Source of the DNA: DASVUC01 sp038237225
Lineage (GTDB): Bacteria > Planctomycetota > Phycisphaerae > Tepidisphaerales > Tepidisphaeraceae
DNA length: 64,000 bases
Assembly: GCA_038237225.1 (NCBI GenBank)
Contig: JBBRYX010000001.1
Location: 558,001-622,000, forward strand
Direction: 5' to 3'
Below, piece after piece: positions 58,903 through 64,000 of this stretch. The first letter of the stretch is position 1; each line of letters opens with the position of its first letter. Position numbers and translations under genes: made by a program. A model generated the notes under the pieces. The model searched no databases. It was not told where the DNA came from and saw nothing but the letters and a program-made list of their open reading frames with translations.

Positions 58903-59775
58903 CTACTTCTTCTTCATCTCCACCAGCCGATGCAATCCCCGCACATAAAAACTCTGCCCATCCAGATGCCTCAGCGGCGTCGGCAGCGCCGACCACGCAC
59001 ACACCAGCACCGGCCCCTTGCCCAGGCTCGTCAGGTACAGCACGTTGTAATCCCCCTCCACCGAAGTCTTCTCCTGATCCCCCGGAAATTTCAACGCATC
59101 CGTGGCCGACAGCTTGATCAGCGCCTTCGATCCCTCCTTCAACTTCCCCATCGCCCCCGCCGGCGTCGCCTCCCAGGTATCCGCCTGCGGAACATTCTTG
59201 ATCAGCGGATCATCCGACGCCAGAACCTCGCAAGGCTGCGGCTTCAGGTTCCACGCATACACCGCCTCCGTCATCCCCACCAGCTCGCACACGCCTTTGT
59301 TCGTATACCCCGGCGTCACATTCCCCACCCGCCCCACCACCAGCAGACCCACGCCCCCATCCACCGCCGTCTTCACTCCCTCGATCACCTCATCCTTCAA
59401 ATTCGGCACCCGAGCCAGCACAATCAAATCCAGCGTCGCCAGCGCATTTTTATCATCCGCCCGAAACACCTGACCCTCCGCATCGGGAAACTTCTCCTTC
59501 ACCACCGTCGCCAGATCCGCGTCGTTTTCCGAATCCGGCTCAATAATCGGAATCAACTGCAGCGATTCATCCTTCAGTTCACCCGCAACATTCGCGTGCG
59601 AGTAACCATACGGTCTTCCCCCCAAATTAGGCCCCGTCGCCGTGTACAGGCTCACGAGCACGCCCACCTTCAACTTCCCCCCTGCCGGCGCGGGCTTCGT
59701 CGTAGCATCCTCGCCTCGACTGAGCTCACACATGCAGCACAGCACCAGGACCACAATCACCTTCAGTCGTACCAC
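58903..59775 (-). CDS. Secreted hypothetical protein, ThuA/amidotransferase-like, paralogue B
   Basis: A 290-residue protein from the GTG start at 59775, which has AAGGAGG 4 bases upstream; the longer frame to 59826 would overlap the preceding gene. A signal peptide (LKVIVVLVLCCMCELSRG) is followed by LKVGVLVSLYTATGPNLGGR, PYGYSHANVAGELKDESLQL and IPIIEPDSENDADL, nearly the same as in paralogue A, and the C-terminal FYVRGLHRLVEMKKK also matches. The two differ mostly in the middle. They are probably a tandem duplication; function is unknown. Confidence 0.6.
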   Translation of the reverse strand: MVRLKVIVVLVLCCMCELSRGEDATTKPAPAGGKLKVGVLVSLYTATGPNLGGRPYGYSHANVAGELKDESLQLIPIIEPDSENDADLATVVKEKFPDAEGQVFRADDKNALATLDLIVLARVPNLKDEVIEGVKTAVDGGVGLLVVGRVGNVTPGYTNKGVCELVGMTEAVYAWNLKPQPCEVLASDDPLIKNVPQADTWEATPAGAMGKLKEGSKALIKLSATDALKFPGDQEKTSVEGDYNVLYLTSLGKGPVLVCAWSALPTPLRHLDGQSFYVRGLHRLVEMKKK

Positions 59776-59785
59776 AAAACCTCCT

Positions 59786-60727
59786 TCAATCAATCTCCCG
59801 ATCGATCGGCGACCACATCGCCTCATACGTGCTCTTCCCCGTCGACCAGTTCACCACCCGATCATGCCTGTACAAATCCACGTGTCCATCCGCAAACCCG
59901 ATGTTCAACCTCCCGAACGCATCTCCCATTCCGGCCGGCGACTTTCCCGATCGATGCCGGTAGTAACAAATCTGCGCCGCCTTCGCGCCAAACTGGTCGT
60001 CCGGGCTGAACCCGCCCCCAGCGCTTCCGTACCCAAACCGCCCCGCTGGTTGATGCGGCACCCAGCCCACCACCGCAGGCGATGCGATCCCCAGCGGCTT
60101 CCAATTCGCAGGCGGCGTCGGCTCATCCGATGTCGGCCACTTCTCCGTCGCAAACGATTCGATCAACAGGATCATGTTTGATCCCTGCCCCACATTCGAC
60201 TTCCAAAGCTTCCCGCTCGGCGGCGAATCGTTCAGCGACGCCTCCACATATACGCTAACCTTCGCGCTCGCAAAGACATTCATCGAATAGCAGCGAACCG
60301 CATCCTCCAGATCCGCCGGGCAGCGCATCACCCCGCCCGCCACCGTATCATCCGTCGTCGGAAACTGCGGCTTGATGTACTTCCCAATGCAAGCCTTGCT
60401 CGTCCAGAACGTATAAAGCGCCCCCACATTCGGCGGAAACATCCCCCGATTTTCCGCGGAATAGTTGATCAACCCCCCGCACAACTGCCGCAAGTTGCTC
60501 GCACACTGAACCGTCTGCGCGTTCTTCCGCGCCCCCACCATCGCCGGCAAAAACAGCCCAATCAAAACCGCAATGATCCCAATCACCACCAATAGCTCCA
60601 CCAACGTAAACCCGGTCCTTCCCCGGGGATTCCTCCGCGCATCATGAACGCTCCCCCGTGGCACGGGCTTCCAGCCCGTGTTAGCCGCGCCAGATAAACT
60701 CAAAATTCGTCGATTCATTGTCATCAT
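59786..60727 (-). CDS. Prepilin-type protein with N-terminal methylation motif
   Basis: A 313-residue protein. GRTGFTLVELLVVIGIIAVL is a type IV prepilin cleavage/methylation site (G|FTLVE), preceded by an unusually long basic leader. The rest has CASNLRQLCGGLINYSAENR, ending FADGHVDLYRHDRVV and is like the abundant planctomycete pseudopilins (DUF1559-like). It may form a pilus-like fibre or surface protein. The leader contains NTGWKPVPRG, encoded by a CACGGGCT hairpin. Several start codons are possible (60727, 60724, 60718); I see no Shine-Dalgarno. The stop is 11 bases from the GTG of the next gene. Confidence 0.75.
   Translation of the reverse strand: MMTMNRRILSLSGAANTGWKPVPRGSVHDARRNPRGRTGFTLVELLVVIGIIAVLIGLFLPAMVGARKNAQTVQCASNLRQLCGGLINYSAENRGMFPPNVGALYTFWTSKACIGKYIKPQFPTTDDTVAGGVMRCPADLEDAVRCYSMNVFASAKVSVYVEASLNDSPPSGKLWKSNVGQGSNMILLIESFATEKWPTSDEPTPPANWKPLGIASPAVVGWVPHQPAGRFGYGSAGGGFSPDDQFGAKAAQICYYRHRSGKSPAGMGDAFGRLNIGFADGHVDLYRHDRVVNWSTGKSTYEAMWSPIDREID
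60662..60680. repeat. CACGGGCT-type hairpin inside the prepilin leader
   Basis: CACGGGCT TCC AGCCCGTG is a perfect 8-bp stem, translated on the minus strand as part of TGWKPVPR. Same hairpin family as 18667-18687 and 25271-25289. Confidence 0.75.
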
Positions 60728-60744
60728 TGCTTTGACGATCAAAC

Positions 60745-60773
60745 TTCAAAAAGATTTCACTTTCAATTATAAA
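60745..60773 (+). promoter_or_regulatory. Possible sigma-70-type promoter
   Basis: TTCAAA and TATAAA are separated by 17 bases in an AT-rich stretch between the prepilin and the lipoprotein gene. The downstream gene starts 145 bases later. Consensus-based only; planctomycete promoters are poorly known. Confidence 0.25.
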
Positions 60774-60917
60774 TGTCCGCGACCCTTCAACCTCGGACAC
60801 TTTATGAAATCCTTCCTCCGTGCCCTCGCCGTCTCCGCGCTCCTCCCAACGTTGACACATCGCCACAGGGAGCCGGGTGGGAAAACGCAACCCACCCGAC
60901 TAGAGTAGTAGTATCCA

Positions 60918-62024
60918 GTGCGATACCGCTCGACCTACGCCATGTTCGCCCTCGCCACCGTTGTCGCCATCGGGTTTGGATGCGCGTGCGGGTGCGATCG
61001 GGACGAATCCATCACCTTCTACCGCGCCGCCAAGGATCCCGCGGCGACGCAAACAGCCTCGTCGGAGCACACTTCCCCCGGGCAAGCCACCGCCGCCGGC
61101 TCACTCACTTGGAAGCTTCCGCAAGGTTGGAAGGAGTCCACTTCGCCTCAGCAGATGCGGTTCGCCACGATCATTGTGAATGAGACGCCGCCGGTTGAGC
61201 TGACGGTTGTACCCCTCGGTCAGGAAGCCGGCCAACTCCTGCCCAATCTCAACCGCTGGGAAGGGCAGCTTGGTCTGCCCGCATCACACGAAGCAGACCT
61301 GAACAAGCTCGTCAAGCACACGGATATCAACGAACTGCACGTTGATCTCGTCGACCTCACCAGTCCCGAAGACAAAACTCCGCGGCAGCGCATGCTCGCC
61401 GCCATCACCCCGCACGGCAGCCGGATCTGGTTTTTCAAATTGTCAGGTCCCGAGCCCATCATCACCAGTCAGAAACAGAACTTTGACGCGTTCATCAACT
61501 CGATCTCCCCATCCGCCGGCGTCGCCGCTACTACGCCCTCCGCACCCACGACCGCCTCCGCACCCACGAACGCCCCCGCCTTCACCGCCGGCCCAGTCAG
61601 CATCAAATCCTTCTCGGCTCCCGCCGGTTGGCAACAACTCCCCGATCAAAAACCCCCGCGCGTTCTCGCCTTCATCATCGGCACCGCGCCAAGCAGCGCC
61701 GAACTCGCGGTGACGTCCTTTCCCCCCACCGGCGCCGGCTCCTTCCTCGACAACGTGAATCGCTGGCGCGGCCAGCTTTCCCTCGAGCCCATCGCCGACA
61801 TCCAATCCCTCAAGCTCGACGAAATCCCCACCGGCAAGGACAACAAAGGCGTCGTCCTCGAGATCGACAACCCGAAACTCACTCCTCCCAAGCGCATGCT
61901 GATCTGCATCGTCAGCCAATCCAACCAGCTCTGGTTCTTCAAGCTCACCGGCCCCTCCGATCTCGTCGCCGCCCAGCGCGAAGCGTTCAACGCCTTCCTG
62001 AAATCCTTGGAGTTCTCCAGTTGA
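60918..62024 (+). CDS. Lipoprotein with duplicated domain
   Basis: A 368-residue protein starting GTG at 60918 (an ATG is available at 60942). A hydrophobic segment with cysteines (VVAIGFGCACGC) suggests a lipoprotein signal. The mature part has two copies of one ~130-residue unit: LTWKLPQGWKES...LNRWEGQLGL...IWFFKLSGPEP and FSAPAGWQQLPD...VNRWRGQLSL...LWFFKLTGPSD, each ending (A/N)F(I/L).S(I/L)(S/E). An Ala/Pro/Thr linker joins them. The unit is known to me only as a hypothetical. The stop overlaps the TTG start of the cytochrome c biogenesis gene (TTGA), suggesting a link to haem or cytochrome handling. Confidence 0.65.
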   Translation: MRYRSTYAMFALATVVAIGFGCACGCDRDESITFYRAAKDPAATQTASSEHTSPGQATAAGSLTWKLPQGWKESTSPQQMRFATIIVNETPPVELTVVPLGQEAGQLLPNLNRWEGQLGLPASHEADLNKLVKHTDINELHVDLVDLTSPEDKTPRQRMLAAITPHGSRIWFFKLSGPEPIITSQKQNFDAFINSISPSAGVAATTPSAPTTASAPTNAPAFTAGPVSIKSFSAPAGWQQLPDQKPPRVLAFIIGTAPSSAELAVTSFPPTGAGSFLDNVNRWRGQLSLEPIADIQSLKLDEIPTGKDNKGVVLEIDNPKLTPPKRMLICIVSQSNQLWFFKLTGPSDLVAAQREAFNAFLKSLEFSS

Positions 62025-64000
62025 GTCTCACCCCGTCATCCATCCCCGCCCTTCACGCGCATTCCACAAAGAGTGTCAACGCGCCCACCGCCTCCAGCTC
62101 TTCTTCTTCTCACGAGGCACGAGTCACGAGTCGCGGGTCGCCACTACGTTCCCTCCTCGCCCCCTTCGCCTCCCTCCGCCTCACCGTCATCCTCATCATC
62201 CTCTCCATCATCCTCATCTACGCCGGCACCTGGGCGCAGATCGACACCGGCATCTGGCAAGTGCAAAAGCACTACTTCCACGCCCTCTTCTGCTGGATTC
62301 CCTTCCAAACCTTCTTCCCCCGCCCCAAGCCCGGCCAATTCAAAATCCCCGGCGGATTCCCCATGCTCGGCGGATACACCCTCGGACTCCTCCTCCTCAT
62401 CAACCTCCTCGCCGCCCACTTCGTCCGCTTTAAGCTTTCCTGGAAACGAACCGGCATCATCCTCATCCACCTCGGCCTCATTCTCCTCCTCGTCGGCGAA
62501 GGCATCACCAGCGCCTTCCAGATCGAGAGCCAGATGTCGATCAACATCGGTGAATCCGCCGGCTTCTCCCAGGACATTCGCACCGCCGAACTCGCCATCG
62601 TCGACACCACGCCCGCCGATCACGACAACGTCGCCGTCGTCCCCTCGTCCATGATCAAGAGCGGCGCCACGATCTCCCATCCGAAGCTCCCGATAACGAT
62701 TAGAGTCGAAGAGTTTTATCCCAACGCCCAGATCCTCGGCCCCATGCAGGCGCAATCGATGTCCAATCCACCTGCTGCCAAAGCAACCGCAGGCGATGGC
62801 GTCGGCATCAGCATCCTCAATGTCCCAACCTCCTCAGGCACCGAAGGCGCCATCGATCTTCCCTCCGCCTACGTGCGCCTGCTCGCGGGCTCCCAGGACC
62901 TCGGCCTCTATCTCGTCTCCGGCGCCGTCAACCAGTTCCGCGAGCCGCTCCTTCCCCCCCAGACCTTCGAAGTCAACGGCAAGAAATTCAACATCCAGTT
63001 GCGCTTCAAGCGCCTCTACAAGCCCTACCGGATGGAGCTCGAGGACTTCAAATTCGACCGCTACCCCGGCACCGACATCGCCAAAGATTTCTCCAGCTAC
63101 GTCCGCCTCATCGACCCCCGCCACAACGTCGACCGCAAGGTCCGCATCTGGATGAACAACCCGCTCCGCTACAACGGCGAAACATTCTTCCAGGCCGACT
63201 GGAACAAAAAAACCGAGCGCGGCACCATCCTCCAGGTCGTTCGCAACCCCGGTTGGACCATCCCCTACATCGCATGTGTCGTCGGCGCAATCGGCCTGCT
63301 CATCCACTTCGCCATCGTTCTTCTCAACTTCCTCCGCAAGGAAACCAAGCGCCGCATCCAGCGCGCCCAGCCCGCCAGCCAGGCAAAACTATCCAACCCC
63401 TGGTGGGCATCATGGTCCTTCATCTTCCCCCTGATTATCACCGGCTTCTGCGCCTTCTACGTCCTCGCCCACCTCAAAGCCCCCGCGCAGAAAACCCCAT
63501 GCGATCGCGACGCCTTCGGCCGGCTCCCCGTCTCCCACGAGGGCCGCGTCCAGCCGCTCGATAGCTTCGCGCGCAACACCATGAAAGGCCTCCTCGGCCG
63601 TGAATCGTTCTACGTCGACGGAAAGCGCACCCCCGCCATTCAGTTTGTGCTCGAGCTCTGGGGCGACCGCGACGCAGCGCTGTCCGAAGAGGTCTTCCGA
63701 ATCGACAACCCCGAGCTCCTGAATTTCCTCGAGCTCCAGCCCAAGCCCAAATCCGCCTTCGCCCAAATCAGCGGCTTCGGCGGCGCAACCCCCTACCGCT
63801 TCAGTTGGAAAGAGCTCGAGCCCAAGTTCGCCAAGCTCGCCCCCGAGATCAAGAAGCTCGATCCCAACGACGAGAAAAGCTACTCGCTCTTCGAGCGCCG
63901 CGCCGTAGAGCTCTGGCGAAAGCGAACCGCCTTCCTGGCCGTCTCCGACATGGGCGGCCTGCACATGGTCGTCCCACCCGCCGGCGAAACCCACTGGAAA
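62021..64000 (+). CDS. ResB/CcsBA-type cytochrome c biogenesis protein (3' cut by window)
   Basis: 660 residues are present; the gene runs off the window end. Start TTG at 62021 overlaps the previous stop (TTGA); no other start occurs before the first helix. The first helices are RLTVILIILSIILIYAGTWA and GGYTLGLLLLINLLAAHFV, with IILIHLGLILLLVGEGI; then a large extracytoplasmic ResB domain (FKRLYKPYRMELEDFKFDRY, RIWMNNPLRYNGETFFQADW) and helices IACVVGAIGLLIHFAIVL and FIFPLIITGFCAFYVLA. After these come VSHEGRVQPLDSFARNTMKG and LELWGDRDAAL, the linker seen before CcsA in fused CcsBA proteins. The CcsA part with its WWD motif would lie beyond the edge. An N-terminal stretch (SHEARVTSRGS) is read from a heptamer array. 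Confidence 0.85.
   Translation, partial: MSLTPSSIPALHAHSTKSVNAPTASSSSSSHEARVTSRGSPLRSLLAPFASLRLTVILIILSIILIYAGTWAQIDTGIWQVQKHYFHALFCWIPFQTFFPRPKPGQFKIPGGFPMLGGYTLGLLLLINLLAAHFVRFKLSWKRTGIILIHLGLILLLVGEGITSAFQIESQMSINIGESAGFSQDIRTAELAIVDTTPADHDNVAVVPSSMIKSGATISHPKLPITIRVEEFYPNAQILGPMQAQSMSNPPAAKATAGDGVGISILNVPTSSGTEGAIDLPSAYVRLLAGSQDLGLYLVSGAVNQFREPLLPPQTFEVNGKKFNIQLRFKRLYKPYRMELEDFKFDRYPGTDIAKDFSSYVRLIDPRHNVDRKVRIWMNNPLRYNGETFFQADWNKKTERGTILQVVRNPGWTIPYIACVVGAIGLLIHFAIVLLNFLRKETKRRIQRAQPASQAKLSNPWWASWSFIFPLIITGFCAFYVLAHLKAPAQKTPCDRDAFGRLPVSHEGRVQPLDSFARNTMKGLLGRESFYVDGKRTPAIQFVLELWGDRDAALSEEVFRIDNPELLNFLELQPKPKSAFAQISGFGGATPYRFSWKELEPKFAKLAPEIKKLDPNDEKSYSLFERRAVELWRKRTAFLAVSDMGGLHMVVPPAGETHWK
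62111..62138. repeat. Heptamer array, CACGAGT type, 4 units, in the ResB gene
   Basis: CACGAGG, CACGAGT, CACGAGT, CGCGGGT in tandem, translated as part of the cytoplasmic N-terminal linker (HEARVTSRG) of the ResB-like protein. Confidence 0.7.

Overview
The window looks like chromosomal DNA of a high-GC planctomycete, probably of the Phycisphaerae type; this is an inference from gene content. Indicators are a PEP-CTERM surface protein with autotransporter-associated beta-strand and dockerin-like repeats, a prepilin-type protein, a MoxR/DUF58/von Willebrand operon, an NPCBM protein and the peptides SMGVSPM..HGRDAHA and TGWKPVPRG, which are read from dispersed DNA hairpins. Many starts are TTG or GTG, often behind a good Shine-Dalgarno, and neighbouring genes often overlap by ATGA, GTGA or TTGA.

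Layout. 1-3.6 kb: the end of a GH79-like glycoside hydrolase, a MITE-like repeat, a ParD/ParE-type toxin-antitoxin pair and a DUF2130 gene. 3.9-7 kb: a multi-PAS/GAF hybrid histidine kinase. 7.4-15.2 kb: envelope proteins (a helix-turn-helix membrane protein, a PEP-CTERM protein, an OmpA lipoprotein and a parvulin-type isomerase) and what may be a remnant of an aminotransferase gene. 15.4-18.1 kb: acpS, then a DUF5131/TcmP pair of different composition. 19-24.1 kb: a minus-strand xanthine dehydrogenase-family molybdoenzyme operon with its own MocA-like protein and a small Cys-rich gene. 24.4-25.2 kb: a radical SAM protein.

25.4-37.4 kb, plus strand: a compact, translationally coupled cluster resembling xanthomonadin/aryl-polyene pathways. 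It holds an ACP-FabZ fusion, a LolA-like protein, an LpxL-type acyltransferase, a ketosynthase fused to a chain-length-factor-like domain, a chorismatase, a halogenase-like flavoprotein, an AMP-forming ligase, a LolB-like lipoprotein and an MMPL exporter. A plausible reading is that chorismate gives a hydroxybenzoate starter, the ligase activates it, the ketosynthase pair and dehydratase extend it on the ACP, the acyltransferase attaches it to a lipid, and the MMPL/Lol proteins move it to the outer membrane. No ketoreductase lies in the window.

37.4-52 kb, minus strand: MoxR, a JAMM metalloprotease-like protein, small proteins, DUF58, two von Willebrand/BatA-type membrane proteins, a giant coiled-coil membrane protein, a prenyltransferase/squalene-oxidase-repeat protein and an NPCBM protein. 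Several junctions carry short tandem repeats. 52-64 kb: mutM with an in-frame repeat insertion, a PilT-like ATPase, a NucA-like nuclease followed by a NuiA-like inhibitor, a TPR protein and recX whose two stop codons both lie in one palindromic repeat, two tandem paralogous secreted proteins, a prepilin-like protein, a duplicated-domain lipoprotein, and a ResB/CcsBA-type cytochrome c biogenesis gene that runs off the end.

A recurrent theme is repeat DNA: three REP-like copies near 2-7 kb, two MITE-like palindromes, hairpins of the CACGGGC type, paired CATGGGCG hairpins and heptanucleotide arrays at several gene junctions. Several are read as protein or supply stop codons. I saw no rRNA, tRNA or CRISPR array.
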